From contig NZ_PPQB01000015.1 of NCBI RefSeq assembly GCF_002902345.1, forward strand, positions 1 to 40,507: DNA of 40,507 nucleotides, given 5' to 3'. Source of the stretch: Staphylococcus arlettae. GTDB lineage: Bacteria; Bacillota; Bacilli; Staphylococcales; Staphylococcaceae. The notes under the pieces were generated by a model. The model was not told the DNA's origin. It saw only the letters and a list, made by a program, of their open reading frames with translations, and searched no databases. Shown one piece after another: positions 29,784-39,879 of this stretch; positions within the stretch are counted from its first letter, which is position 1, and the number at the start of each line of letters is the position of its first letter. The position numbers were made by a program, and so were the translations under genes.

Positions 29784-30413
29784 TTATTTTTTAATTAAAA
29801 ATCTATCTTCAATTGAATTAAATGCTTTATCGCCAGCTTCTTCACGAATATTACCAAATGGCATTTGTGCCATCAATTTCCATGTTTTTGGAATGTCGAA
29901 TGTTTCAGTTACAGCTGCGTCAACTAGTGGGTTATAGTGTTGTAATGAAGCACCAATACCTTCAGTACTTAAAGCAGTCCAAATTGCAAATTGATGCATT
30001 GCATTTGTTTGTGATGACCAAATTGCAAAGTTTTCAGCATAATTTGGCATTTGATTTTGTAAACCTTCAACGACAGTTTCATCTTCAAAGTACAAAATAG
30101 TACCGTAAGAATGTTTGAAGTTGTCTATTTTATCAGATGTTGGTTGGAAATCACGATCTTCACCCATAGCTTTTTTCAATTCATCTTTCGTGATATCCCA
30201 GAATTTATCGTGATTGTCATTTAATAATAAAACAATACGTGTAGATTGAGAATTGAAAGATGATGGAACATGTTTAACTGCATGCTCGATAATCGCTTCT
30301 AATTTATCATCAGAAATTGAAATTTCCTTTTCTAAACTATAAATTGTACGTCTGTTTTCTAATATTTGTTGGAATGTTTCTAATTCACTTTTTTTACTTT
30401 TAAAGATACCCAT
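29784..30413 (-). CDS. Nitroreductase family protein
   Basis: A 209-residue FMN-dependent nitroreductase-fold protein. It has the N-terminal NRRTIYSLEKEISIS, KHVPSSFNSQSTRIVLL (FMN phosphate-binding Ser/Asn/Gln) and a C-terminal EGIGASLQHYNP...PKTWKLMAQMPFG block. It resembles the oxidoreductase group related to HBN1/FrmN-like proteins. The natural substrate is not known. It is divergent from the SdrH-like gene. Confidence 0.87.
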   Translation of the reverse strand: MGIFKSKKSELETFQQILENRRTIYSLEKEISISDDKLEAIIEHAVKHVPSSFNSQSTRIVLLLNDNHDKFWDITKDELKKAMGEDRDFQPTSDKIDNFKHSYGTILYFEDETVVEGLQNQMPNYAENFAIWSSQTNAMHQFAIWTALSTEGIGASLQHYNPLVDAAVTETFDIPKTWKLMAQMPFGNIREEAGDKAFNSIEDRFLIKK

Positions 30414-30607
30414 GATTTTAATGCACCTCTCAGTTAATTTATAATATATACCTAGTATAATAAATATACTTTTGTTTGTAAACTATAATTTACATTTATT
30501 TTCAAAGATATTAATATTCCTTTTCATTGTCTTAATTTTAATGAAAAATAAACAGTTTTCTAATATACTAAGTATAATAACTTTTAGTAATTTAGGAGGT
30601 GGCCTTA

Positions 30608-32548
30608 GTGCAAAATAAAACTATATTAAAATATACACTTTCTAGTGCGGTAGTATCGTTAAGTGTCCCTTTTATAGTAGCATCACCTATAAATGCCGAG
30701 ACAGGCTACACAACTGATTACACTGACAAGCAAGCTATATCAGATACTAATACTTTAAATAATAATGATAATAATCAAGTGGATAAGGCAATAAATGATA
30801 ATAGTTCACAACCATATAGTGAAGGTACGGCTTTAGCTCAACCTGACAATAGTAAGACAGGATCTTCAGAAGTACCTAATATAAGAACAGCTCCAATATC
30901 ATCGTCTGACATAGATGAGAATCAATTGCCAGTTTCAACTGAATATACAACTGATAATGATGCAGTAGAGCAGTCAACACAGAATACTGATATGAATGAC
31001 AGTGAATCGACATTACAAGATGACACAACATCACAAGATGGGAAGTCAACAGAAGGTGAAAATACAACAGATACTTCTGGAAATGTATCCAATGAAGAAC
31101 CGAGTTCACAGCTAGATAACAATACCCAAACAGAGCCATCACAAACTGGAGACTCAACAGGGAGTGAATATCCGGGTGATGCAACAGGAGATGGGACAGG
31201 ACAAACAGAACTACCACAAACAGGTGATACGATGGGAGAACAACCAAGCACACAACCCGATGACAATGTAGAGCCTCAGCCGCCACAAGATGGAGGCACA
31301 ACAGGAACTGAGTATCCAAGCGATACAACAGGAGATGGGACAGGACAAACAGAGCCACCACAAACAGGTGATACGACGGGAGAACAACCAAGCACACAAC
31401 CCGATGACAGTGTAGAGCCTCAGCCGCCACAAGATGGAGGTACCACAGGAACTGAGTATCCAAACGATGCACCAGGAAATGGAGGTGGACAAACAGAACC
31501 ACCGCAAACAGGTGATACAGATGGAGACCAGTCAAACAATACGCAACCCGATGACAATGTAGAGCCAGAACCGCCGCAAGATGGAGGCACAGCAGGAAAT
31601 GGATATCCAAATGATACACCGACAAGTGGGGGCGGACAAACAGAACCACCGCAAACTGGAGGAAGTGGACAATCAAACCCGACCCATAACGATGGGGTGA
31701 ATGGTGGAAACACAACTTATCCAACTGGTGGTCCATCTTCACAAACATCAGGCAATGCATCAAACGTAAATGATAATAGAGTGGCAACTTCCGACGATAG
31801 TAATTATGGTGATTTATCTCAGTCTTCTAATAAGGTTAAACAAAATAGCAACAGCATAAATAATTCAACTGATGTAAATTCTAATAGTGGTAGAGATAGT
31901 AATCCATCAAATTATCAAAATGATAGTTTATCCTATAATTATGAGCAAAATAAAAATGCTACTAGTTCAGGTGCTAAGCCAGCTTCAGCACAAACATTTG
32001 GTGATTTGGCGAATCAACAGAAAGATTCAAATGAAGATTCCGATAGTAATGTGATGAATCGCTTCCGTCAACTTTCTCCGGGTTCATTTAAATATAATCC
32101 TTATGTTTTAAAACAAGTTAAAGCATTGAATAATGATGACAGTAATGTTTCGGATAGTGATATAAATGCTATTTTTTCAAAACAGAAATTTACCGATAAT
32201 TCTTATTTAAGAGAGTTACAAAAAAGTACAAACTATTTTAAGTTTCAGTATTTTAATCCTATTAAATTTGATGATTACTATAAAAATTTAGATAATCAAG
32301 TATTGTCATTAATTACAGGAGAAATCGGTTCAATGCCTGATTTAAAAGCGCCAAAAACTAAAAAGACTCAAGGTGCATATGAATATGAAGAAAGTGATGA
32401 TACAGAAACGACTCAAACACGCCAAGAAGCTGAGAAAGCAGATAAAGGCTTGAAATTTGAACGTGTATTATTTACTTTAATAGCTGGTATAATAGTGATA
32501 TTTATCGGTGTTGTTACTACCTATTTCATTCATAGAAGAAAAAAATAA
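30608..32548 (+). CDS. SdrH-like repeat-rich surface protein
   Basis: AGGAGG at 8 bases supports a GTG start at 30608 (646 residues) rather than 30599. A signal-like segment (TLSSAVVSLSVPFIVASPINAE) is followed by a Ser/Thr/Asp/Asn-rich region and then four roughly 48-residue repeats (about 31130-31680). These repeats are rich in Pro, Gly and Asp, e.g. EPPQTGDTTGEQPSTQPDD. A conserved C-terminal domain (about 480-580) precedes a membrane segment (LFTLIAGIIVIFIGVVTTYF) and HRRKK. It has no C-terminal LPXTG, as in S. aureus SdrH. Position beside the nitroreductase and mroQ supports this. Confidence 0.85.
   Translation: MQNKTILKYTLSSAVVSLSVPFIVASPINAETGYTTDYTDKQAISDTNTLNNNDNNQVDKAINDNSSQPYSEGTALAQPDNSKTGSSEVPNIRTAPISSSDIDENQLPVSTEYTTDNDAVEQSTQNTDMNDSESTLQDDTTSQDGKSTEGENTTDTSGNVSNEEPSSQLDNNTQTEPSQTGDSTGSEYPGDATGDGTGQTELPQTGDTMGEQPSTQPDDNVEPQPPQDGGTTGTEYPSDTTGDGTGQTEPPQTGDTTGEQPSTQPDDSVEPQPPQDGGTTGTEYPNDAPGNGGGQTEPPQTGDTDGDQSNNTQPDDNVEPEPPQDGGTAGNGYPNDTPTSGGGQTEPPQTGGSGQSNPTHNDGVNGGNTTYPTGGPSSQTSGNASNVNDNRVATSDDSNYGDLSQSSNKVKQNSNSINNSTDVNSNSGRDSNPSNYQNDSLSYNYEQNKNATSSGAKPASAQTFGDLANQQKDSNEDSDSNVMNRFRQLSPGSFKYNPYVLKQVKALNNDDSNVSDSDINAIFSKQKFTDNSYLRELQKSTNYFKFQYFNPIKFDDYYKNLDNQVLSLITGEIGSMPDLKAPKTKKTQGAYEYEESDDTETTQTRQEAEKADKGLKFERVLFTLIAGIIVIFIGVVTTYFIHRRKK
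31130..31690 (+). repeat. Tandem 144-147-bp coding repeats in the SdrH-like gene
   Basis: The GAGCCT/GAGCCA junction recurs at 31271, 31415 and 31562, giving periods of 144 and 147 bases. A more diverged unit precedes 31271 and a partial one follows 31562. The middle two units are nearly identical, suggesting recent duplication and likely length variation between strains. Confidence 0.85.
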
Positions 32549-32560
32549 ATGCATGTTATC

Positions 32561-32618
32561 AAAAATAGGCTACTCATTCCTAGAATTCATCTGGGTATAA
32601 GTAGCCTATTTTTTATTT
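32561..32618 (+). terminator. Terminator of the SdrH-like gene
   Basis: AAAATAGGCTACT/AGTAGCCTATTTT with a loop of about 24 bases, ending in TTTTTTATTT. Confidence 0.8.
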
Positions 32619-32718
32619 AGTTCTAAGTTAATTTAGAGATTGTTCTTATTATGCAGTTAACTTAAGTGTGATGTGGGTTGGTTTAAATGTACGTGACAAG
32701 GTATTAGAACAACATTTT

Positions 32719-33027
32719 TCATTTTATGGTATTAAAAAGGTCAACAAATTTCTTCGCATCTTGACGAGGGACTTGATCGAAAATCCAATTCTCCTCACTT
32801 TTTTCAGTAATAACTATTCTAAAAGGACTAAAAGAAATACCTGATTTAATATTTTTAATGTCGCTAAATAAAAATGTATCCTTAATTTCAGAACCTTCTA
32901 TGACTCCTGCTGCTTGAAATTGAATTCTATCTCTTAAAAGAGTCAAAGTTCCTGGTACTGCTTGTGATCGAAATATTTTCATAGATGCATATACTGATAT
33001 TATAGGATTGGTTAAATCATTTTCCAT
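32719..33027 (-). CDS. Conserved small protein with PH/GRAM-like features
   Basis: The 102-residue product has no signal peptide or membrane span. The alternation of strands (MKIFRSQAVPGTLTLLRDRIQF, TFLFSDIKNIKSG, FRIVITEKSEENWIF) followed by a terminal helix (RQDAKKFVDLFNTI) resembles a PH/GRAM-like fold, a structural guess. AAAGGTGG at 8 bases supports the ATG at 33027 over the upstream GTG at 33039. Function unknown. Confidence 0.65.
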   Translation of the reverse strand: MENDLTNPIISVYASMKIFRSQAVPGTLTLLRDRIQFQAAGVIEGSEIKDTFLFSDIKNIKSGISFSPFRIVITEKSEENWIFDQVPRQDAKKFVDLFNTIK

Positions 33028-33212
33028 AATGTTGACCACCTTTTTTAATAATTTAAATTATAACACACTAGATAGTTTTCACTGGTTAAACAATATAAGT
33101 AAAGTGGTGAAAACTAGATTGTAAGTGAAATGTTTTTTACTATTTTCTAGGCTTCTAATTTTTTACATTTTAACTTTATTATAGTATTCAATTGAATATG
33201 CTTTAGTCATAG

Positions 33213-33274
33213 AAAACCACCTCCAAATAAATTCATTTGTAATGAGAAGTTACTTGGAGGTGGTTTTATTTTAC
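33213..33274. terminator. Strong terminator after the MroQ-like gene
   Basis: AAAACCACCTCCAA/TTGGAGGTGGTTTT with further partial pairing and T-rich ends on both strands; it lies just after the minus-strand mroQ stop. The stem includes GGAGGTGG, a Shine-Dalgarno look-alike. Confidence 0.75.
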
Positions 33275-33300
33275 TCTTAGTAATTGATAAGATGCTTATT

Positions 33301-34044
33301 TTAAATAAAGAAATTTATAATAAATGATGTAGATTGTTGAAGTTCTTTAATTTTATCTGGACCAATTAAAATTTGTACTACAACAACAAATCCATTTTGA
33401 AATACATGAATCAGTATTGGAACCCAAATCCGTTTAGTATATACATAGAAAGCTGAAAAAATCATGCCCATACCAAAATAAATAATGAAGAAAGAAGGAT
33501 CGCCATGTGCGACACTAAACAATATCGAGCTGACTATACTAGCAATTAAAAACTTAACTAACTTGTTACCTTTCAAGATATTGTACAGTTCACCGAAAAT
33601 AACTTTACGGAATATATATTCTTCTAATATAGGGCCAATAACAGCGATTAAAACTATAAATATTGGAAACGCATTGGCAATTTGTAATATACGTTCTGTA
33701 TTAGGGCTCTTTTGAGGGGCACCTAGAATATGTATATTTATCAAACTTGCAATGATTTGATAAATCATAACAATAAAATAGCCGACGAATGCCCATAAAA
33801 TAATATAGCGTTTTTTTTCTTTAGGTTGACGCTCTAACTCTGTGGGATTTGATATTTTAAGATGTAACACTGCTATAATAATGAAAGCAATGAAAAATAG
33901 CACCACTTGAGTAGCAATTCCAGTAATTCTAAGATTTTCCCTGCTTAAGTTACCGAGTATACCAGTTGATAAGATAAGCGCTGGACCAAATTGTGCAAGT
34001 CCATAAATCAATAATGTAAGTATGGACACCCATAAACGTGACAT
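33301..34044 (-). CDS. mroQ: CPBP-family membrane protease MroQ-like
   Basis: This Abi/CAAX-type intramembrane protease has about seven hydrophobic segments. Catalytic motifs are visible: Glu141-Glu142 with Arg146 (GPILEEYIFRK), His180 (LFSVAH) and His213/Asn217 (IHVFQN). S. aureus MroQ, beside sdrH and groES as here, assists removal of the AgrD leader and affects agr output. The same role with the AgrD of this window is inferred. 247 residues; GGAGG precedes the ATG. Confidence 0.88.
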   Translation of the reverse strand: MSRLWVSILTLLIYGLAQFGPALILSTGILGNLSRENLRITGIATQVVLFFIAFIIIAVLHLKISNPTELERQPKEKKRYIILWAFVGYFIVMIYQIIASLINIHILGAPQKSPNTERILQIANAFPIFIVLIAVIGPILEEYIFRKVIFGELYNILKGNKLVKFLIASIVSSILFSVAHGDPSFFIIYFGMGMIFSAFYVYTKRIWVPILIHVFQNGFVVVVQILIGPDKIKELQQSTSFIINFFI

Positions 34045-34133
34045 TTTCTACCTCCAAAAATAATAATATACTTTATTTTATCGTAAAACTGAGATTACTA
34101 CAAAATAAACCCCCGATAGTTTTTGCTTGAATT

Positions 34134-34192
34134 ATTGACCAACTTTGATTATTATTAAAATTGTATTAGCACTCTATATATATAAGTGCTAA
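34134..34192 (+). promoter_or_regulatory. groESL operators: CtsR-like box and CIRCE
   Basis: CIRCE: TTAGCACTC (34166-34174), 9 bases, AAGTGCTAA (34184-34192), one mismatch to the HrcA consensus inverted repeat. CtsR-like heptads ATTGACC and TTTGATT separated by 3 bases lie at 34134-34150. TTGACC there may also act as the -35. Dual HrcA/CtsR control of groESL is known in S. aureus. Confidence 0.85.
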
Positions 34193-34223
34193 AAGTTTTT
34201 GAATTTTTAAGGAGGAACAATAC

Positions 34224-34508
34224 ATGTTAAAACCATTAGGTAACCGAGTAATTATTGAAAAAGTAGAGCAAGAACAAACAACTAAAAGTGGTATCGTGTT
34301 AACGGATAGTGCTAAAGAAAAATCAAATGAAGGTAAAATAATTGCAGTTGGTGCAGGACGTCTGTTAGATGATGGTACTCGTGTTGCTCCTGAGGTCAAA
34401 GAAGGCGATAGTGTGGTTTTCCAACAATATGCTGGAACTGAAATTAAACACGGTGAAGAAACATATTTAATTTTAAATGAAGATGACATTTTAGCAGTCA
34501 TTCAATAA
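34224..34508 (+). CDS. groES: Co-chaperonin GroES
   Basis: GroES caps the GroEL folding chamber. The 94 residues include the N-terminal [14 protein letters not shown], a mobile loop (about 17-32: [16 protein letters not shown]) and the roof hairpin. AAGGAGGAA precedes the ATG. It is followed by groEL after 46 bases, both under the CIRCE/CtsR operators. Confidence 0.97.
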   Translation: MLKPLGNRVIIEKVEQEQTTKSGIVLTDSAKEKSNEGKIIAVGAGRLLDDGTRVAPEVKEGDSVVFQQYAGTEIKHGEETYLILNEDDILAVIQ

Positions 34509-34548
34509 TAAAAGTAACGGTAAAATAATTAAACAACATGGAGGTTAA

Positions 34549-36177
<1,629 letters not shown>

Positions 36178-36250
36178 AATGACCACTAAACATTGATTTT
36201 ATAGTAAATCAACTGTTCATCGGTCATAGCAATAATAAAATAATTAATGC

Positions 36251-36299
36251 AAGACGTTTTCCAAGAGGTTACTTAGCCTTTTGGAAAGCGTCTTTTTTA
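36251..36299 (+). terminator. Terminator of groESL
   Basis: AAGACG-TTTTCCAA/TTGGAAA-CGTCTT with a long loop and a T6 run. Beyond it, 36300-36456 has no recognisable gene. Confidence 0.85.
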
Positions 36300-36456
36300 T
36301 GGTTTTGTAATTTTCAGTAGTTTAATAATGTTAGGATTTATTCATAAAGTTGAGCGATATACACGAGATTTATATTTATATGAAAACAAGAGAATAACTA
36401 AGTTGGATTTGAGGCAGTGTGGAGATAAAAATAATTAAAAAGATTAAATAAAGTAG

Positions 36457-36485
36457 TTGATTACTTACGTTTTGTGTAGTGTAAT
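36457..36485 (+). promoter_or_regulatory. Possible promoter of a small structured mRNA
   Basis: TTGATT (36457-36462), 17 bases and TGTAAT (36480-36485) precede two hairpins and the 41-codon frame starting at 36543. Confidence 0.4.
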
Positions 36486-36542
36486 TATATATGTAAGGTT
36501 GAGATACACCTTACTAACACTCTTGAAAAGGGGGTGTTATTA

Positions 36543-36668
36543 GTGGATGATATAGAAAAATTCCTAGCAATCGCAACTATAATGCGAACGCCAGGAATTT
36601 TAAAACAACTTAGATTGTGGCATTTCGGCGTCCTAGACCGAAAGCGGAACAACAAAGAAGATAAGTAA
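36543..36668 (+). CDS. Unrecognised 41-residue protein with occluded ribosome site
   Basis: A GTG start is preceded by GGGGG at about 8 bases, but that site lies in a 9-bp hairpin (AACACTCTT, 36516-36524, with GGGGGTGTT, 36530-36538). A second hairpin (TAAGGT/ACCTTA) is just upstream. The peptide starts with VDDIEKFLAIATIM and ends in a very basic tail (DRKRNNKEDK). A hairpin terminator follows at 36681. The pattern is that of a small, translationally restrained mRNA. No family is recognised and a non-coding role is possible. Confidence 0.45.
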   Translation: MDDIEKFLAIATIMRTPGILKQLRLWHFGVLDRKRNNKEDK

Positions 36669-36680
36669 TTCACTTTACAA

Positions 36681-36706
36681 AGCCCGTTAATTCGGGCTAC
36701 CCTTTT
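36681..36706 (+). terminator. Terminator after the 41-codon ORF
   Basis: AGCCCG/CGGGCT with a 6-base loop followed by ACCCTTTTC; the T-run is short. Confidence 0.5.
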
Positions 36707-36745
36707 CAACTATTATAATATTACAATTTGGGAGGTAATGCAAAC

Positions 36746-36916
36746 ATGAATATCTATATAATTATAGGATTAATCGCATTTATACTTTTAATACCCGAAT
36801 TCATTAGAATAGCTAGAATTTTACATTTGAAACACTTAGGAATTAAACACATAGGTAACGGTAAATATGAAGAAATAGGTAATAAGAAATATAAATGGTA
36901 CGAATGGTTGAGATAA
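36746..36916 (+). CDS. Small single-span membrane protein, unknown
   Basis: The 56-residue frame has GGGAGGT about 9 bases before the ATG. An N-terminal membrane segment (MNIYIIIGLIAFILLIPEF) is followed by a basic, aromatic cytoplasmic tail (ARILHLKHLGIKHIG...YKWYEWLR). The family is not recognised. It lies between hairpin terminators in a stretch that looks like a decayed or accessory insertion after groEL. Confidence 0.6.
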   Translation: MNIYIIIGLIAFILLIPEFIRIARILHLKHLGIKHIGNGKYEEIGNKKYKWYEWLR

Positions 36917-36917
36917 T

Positions 36918-36994
36918 ATGAGTGAATACAAACAAACGATACTAGATTAAGCCCAACGGTAATGTCTACATTGAGAATAGGTAAACGTGATGTT
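36918..36994 (+). pseudogene. Possible frameshifted small gene remnant
   Basis: ATG AGT GAA TAC AAA CAA reads MSEYKQTILD then stops. One frame over, the following codons read IKPNGNVYIENR then stop. Joined, these would make a sensible small protein end, suggesting a one-base frameshift. No family identified, and the evidence is short. Confidence 0.3.
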
Positions 36995-37038
36995 GATCAT
37001 TTAAACTTGGTACTACTGAAAAATATAAGAAAACACAA

Positions 37039-37070
37039 AAGCCCACCTTGCTTAGGTGGGTTATTTTATT
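37039..37070. terminator. Bidirectional terminator
   Basis: AGCCCACCT/AGGTGGGTT with a 5-base loop and T-rich flanks; it separates the plus-strand small ORFs from the minus-strand acidic protein, whose stop overlaps its edge. Confidence 0.8.
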
Positions 37071-37380
37071 TATTTAACCTCATTCTTGCATCTGTTGTTT
37101 CTTCTGCTTCAATTACATCATGATATTGTAGTTTAGTTTCTTCTCTTACTACTTCATCTGATGGTAATTCAATTTGACCGATTGGAATATCACTCATAGC
37201 ATCATCATTAGGTATGCCAGTATAACCATGTTCTTTGCCCAACTTAGCATAAGATTCCATTTTTTCTTGGTCGGTAGATTCTTGTTGTACAGGTTGCTCT
37301 ACATTTGGTGTTTGTTGTGATTCATCAGTGTTAGAATCATCTTTTTTATACAATTTTGTGACCTTTGTGTCGTTAGTCAT
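37066..37380 (-). CDS. Acidic, probably disordered protein of unknown function
   Basis: From the ATG at 37380 the product is 104 residues, rich in Glu, Asp, Gln and Thr. A low-complexity first half (DESQQTPNVEQPVQQESTD) is followed by a more structured centre (YAKLGKEHGYTGIPNDDA). No signal peptide, membrane span or known domain is seen. No Shine-Dalgarno precedes either the ATG or the TTG at 37392. Translation may therefore be coupled to the zinc-ribbon gene ending 28 bases upstream. Confidence 0.65.
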   Translation of the reverse strand: MTNDTKVTKLYKKDDSNTDESQQTPNVEQPVQQESTDQEKMESYAKLGKEHGYTGIPNDDAMSDIPIGQIELPSDEVVREETKLQYHDVIEAEETTDARMRLNK

Positions 37381-37408
37381 GGTGCGAGTCAAATTAGAAT
37401 ATTATGTG

Positions 37409-37678
37409 TTATTTCCAACGGTCTAACTTACGCATGAATTTTTTTGTATACATTTTAGATAGAATCATTTTTTGAAATTTATTCATGTCTGACTCTTGAA
37501 ATCTTTTTAAGTTGTAATCATACATCTCATCAAAACTTAAATCCAATGTCCATTGACCATTTTGATAACAGTGTATACAGTATTTGAGTGATAAACTGCC
37601 ATCTTCTTCAGTACCCTGTGGCGTATTTTTATCTAGAGGGATTCCGCAACTTTGACATTGTTTTTCTTTTTTCATCAT
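37409..37678 (-). CDS. Zinc-ribbon domain protein
   Basis: The 89-residue protein has a compact zinc ribbon: CQSCGIPL near residue 8 and YCIHCYQNGQW near residue 34, two CxxC pairs 25 residues apart. A C-terminal helical tail (LKRFQESDMNKFQKMILSKMY) is rich in Lys and Met. This matches the widespread 'putative zinc ribbon' family found in many bacteria, whose function is unknown. AAAGGAG precedes two adjacent ATG codons (37678, 37675). Confidence 0.82.
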   Translation of the reverse strand: MMKKEKQCQSCGIPLDKNTPQGTEEDGSLSLKYCIHCYQNGQWTLDLSFDEMYDYNLKRFQESDMNKFQKMILSKMYTKKFMRKLDRWK

Positions 37679-37955
37679 ATAGTGCTCCTTTTTTCTTTTG
37701 ATTATAGCATGATTTTAAATGTAGTTTTGATACGCAATATTTATTTAATTTGAACGTTGCTTTGGGATTATTTTTCATATTATTTAAATATATGGAGCGT
37801 GTTATTTGTTAATAATTATTAATTTAAAATGTTAACTTTTCGCTTATTATAATTCTTTATAAGAGTAAAAAAAGGAGAATTAATGTAGAATTGACACAGA
37901 CACAAATTTATCATGGTTTTGTGTTGTGATAGAAATAAAAGAAAGGATGGATTCT

Positions 37956-38423
37956 ATGACAAATAAAACAGTATTCGATGTCATTGACTTAGGGGTCAAT
38001 TATTTACTCTCAGGCTACGAGAAGTGGGGGGTTGATGAAGTCATTGATAATAAAGCTGAAGTATTTCCAAACACAATACTTTGGCAGTATGGTCATGTTT
38101 TATCTGTATTTGAATCAGCCTTATCACTTTGTGAACAAAATGTTGTTGACGTTCCTTATTATTCAAGTATATTTGGTTATGGGTCTAGCCCAGAAAATTG
38201 GGGTGACCAAGAAATTCCAAGTTTAGATGAAATTTTTTCACATATCAAAACATTGCCAGAACGCGCTCGTACGTTAACGGACGTACAATTATCCCAAGAA
38301 TTAACAGAAACTATTGCAGGCTGTGATACACTAGACGAATTGTTAACTTTAAATGCAGTACATATTCCACTGCATGCAGGTAAAATTGAAGAAATGACAC
38401 GAGTGTTAAAGGCGCATAGATAA
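37956..38423 (+). CDS. DinB-family protein
   Basis: The 155-residue product fits a DinB/YfiT-like four-helix bundle: His in WQYGHVLSVFESAL, and a C-terminal AVHIPLHAGKIEEMTRVLK helix that supplies further metal-ligand histidines. In related proteins this fold binds a metal and may carry bacillithiol-dependent transferase activity; the substrate here is unknown. GAAAGGA at 8 bases supports the ATG at 37956 over the GTG at 37926. Confidence 0.78.
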   Translation: MTNKTVFDVIDLGVNYLLSGYEKWGVDEVIDNKAEVFPNTILWQYGHVLSVFESALSLCEQNVVDVPYYSSIFGYGSSPENWGDQEIPSLDEIFSHIKTLPERARTLTDVQLSQELTETIAGCDTLDELLTLNAVHIPLHAGKIEEMTRVLKAHR

Positions 38424-38425
38424 AT

Positions 38426-38468
38426 AAAAAGCATTTGGTGAACAACGTATTCACCAAATGCTTTTTTT
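38426..38468. terminator. Bidirectional terminator
   Basis: AAAAAGCATTTGGTGAA/TTCACCAAATGCTTTTT, 17-bp perfect stem with a 7-base loop, between the convergent DinB-like and aminotransferase genes. Confidence 0.9.
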
Positions 38469-39756
38469 ATTCTTGTAAATCATCAATACCTTGCGCAATA
38501 GAATCAAAAACGTGTGGAATATCATCTTTTTCTACACAACTGAATGCAATACGAATATCTGTATCATTTAATGCAATAATACCTATAGAGTAATTATCAA
38601 TTAAATGGATTCTTAATGCTTCAGGATCTACACCTTTGACTTGTAAGGCCATAAAGTAACCTGAATTGAAATCGTATGGTTGCCAGAATTTTGTATATTT
38701 ATCAGCATAAACCACTTCTTTAGTAACTTCATAACGTGCTTGTAATGTTTCCATGTTATGTTGAATTTCTTTATCAAAAGTTTCGTGGTTTTCTAAAACA
38801 TATTTAATCGCACTCTGTGATGGCAGAGGTCCACTAGAAATATTACTACGAATAAGACCTTTAACCTTTGCTTCTAACACATTTTTAGTTGCATCGTCAT
38901 TAATACCAAATGTGAGGAATCCTACACGTAAGCCCCAAGCGAAAAATTCTTTTGTAGCACCATCTAAACGGATAGGTAATAAGTTATTCAAGTGTAAGTT
39001 TGTTAATGCTGTAAATATTGATTGTGTATAAACATCTTCATAAAATAAACCATAATATGCATCATCTACTACTGCTATAACGTTTGTTCCACGTTCAGCT
39101 AATCCTTTAATTGCTTCAACAATTTGAGCGACTTCTTCTTTTGTAGGAGTGTAGCCAGTTGGGTTATTAGGGTAGTTTAAGATTAAGATAACTTTATCTT
39201 TGTCATAGCTTTCTAAAGTGCGAACAAGTGCTTCTGTTGTATAATGACCGTCTTCATCAAAGATTGAATATGTTTGAATTTCTGCGTTATGACGCGTAGA
39301 ATAGACTAATTTATAATTTCCCCAATTGTGTTCAGGTAATAAAATAGTATCTTGACTGTTTACAAATAAGTCTCCTACTAATGATAAACCATGTGTTAAT
39401 GCATTTGTCACGATTGGACGTGAAATATCTTTTTCAGCTAGGTCTGGATTGTCTTTTAAGATTTTTTGAGTCCATAATTGACGTAATGATTCGATTCCTT
39501 GAGGTGGTGCATAAGGGAAGATATCATCAGGTTCAAGATGATTAAATACTTCATTTAATGTATCAGCGTACATTTTACTGTCTTTATATGTAGCCATACC
39601 AATAGTAGCATTATATTGTGTTGTTTTAGCTTCAGCAGATTGTGACAGTATACCTTTTGGATAGTACATTAGTTTTCCTAAATCGGAAAGCATGTCAGCA
39701 ACTTCTGGTTTTGCGTTAGATAATTTTTCATTCAAATCTAAGGCTAAAGGGTTCAT
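38467..39756 (-). CDS. PLP-dependent class I/II aminotransferase
   Basis: A fold-type I aminotransferase of 429 residues. NYPNNPTGYTPTKEE carries the conserved Asn, VVDDAYYGLFY the PLP-ring Asp and Tyr, and RLDGATKEFFAWGLRVGF the Schiff-base Lys with the phosphate-contacting Arg. The C-terminal DIRIAFSCVEKDDI holds the substrate-carboxylate Arg. The substrate cannot be told from sequence; aromatic or aspartate-type keto acids are possible. GAGAGG lies before the ATG. It is divergent from the toxin locus. Confidence 0.9.
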   Translation of the reverse strand: MNPLALDLNEKLSNAKPEVADMLSDLGKLMYYPKGILSQSAEAKTTQYNATIGMATYKDSKMYADTLNEVFNHLEPDDIFPYAPPQGIESLRQLWTQKILKDNPDLAEKDISRPIVTNALTHGLSLVGDLFVNSQDTILLPEHNWGNYKLVYSTRHNAEIQTYSIFDEDGHYTTEALVRTLESYDKDKVILILNYPNNPTGYTPTKEEVAQIVEAIKGLAERGTNVIAVVDDAYYGLFYEDVYTQSIFTALTNLHLNNLLPIRLDGATKEFFAWGLRVGFLTFGINDDATKNVLEAKVKGLIRSNISSGPLPSQSAIKYVLENHETFDKEIQHNMETLQARYEVTKEVVYADKYTKFWQPYDFNSGYFMALQVKGVDPEALRIHLIDNYSIGIIALNDTDIRIAFSCVEKDDIPHVFDSIAQGIDDLQE

Positions 39757-39879
39757 ATTTAATTCAACCTCTCTTTACTTTTCATTTCTTTGTACATTCT
39801 TATATTATCTTGAAATGAAATAAAGATAAAGTGTTCTTTATATTATATTTTAAATTTTTAAAATTCACAGATAAAATAG

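Noticed and set aside
31211..31231. LPQTG as a cell-wall sorting signal
   Set aside because: It is internal to the repeats and not followed by a hydrophobic segment and basic tail, so it is not a normal sorting signal.
30876..31787. 303-codon open frame antisense to the SdrH-like gene
   Set aside because: It exists because the repeats on plus rarely produce stop codons on the other strand. It has no ribosome site and a highly skewed His/Leu composition.
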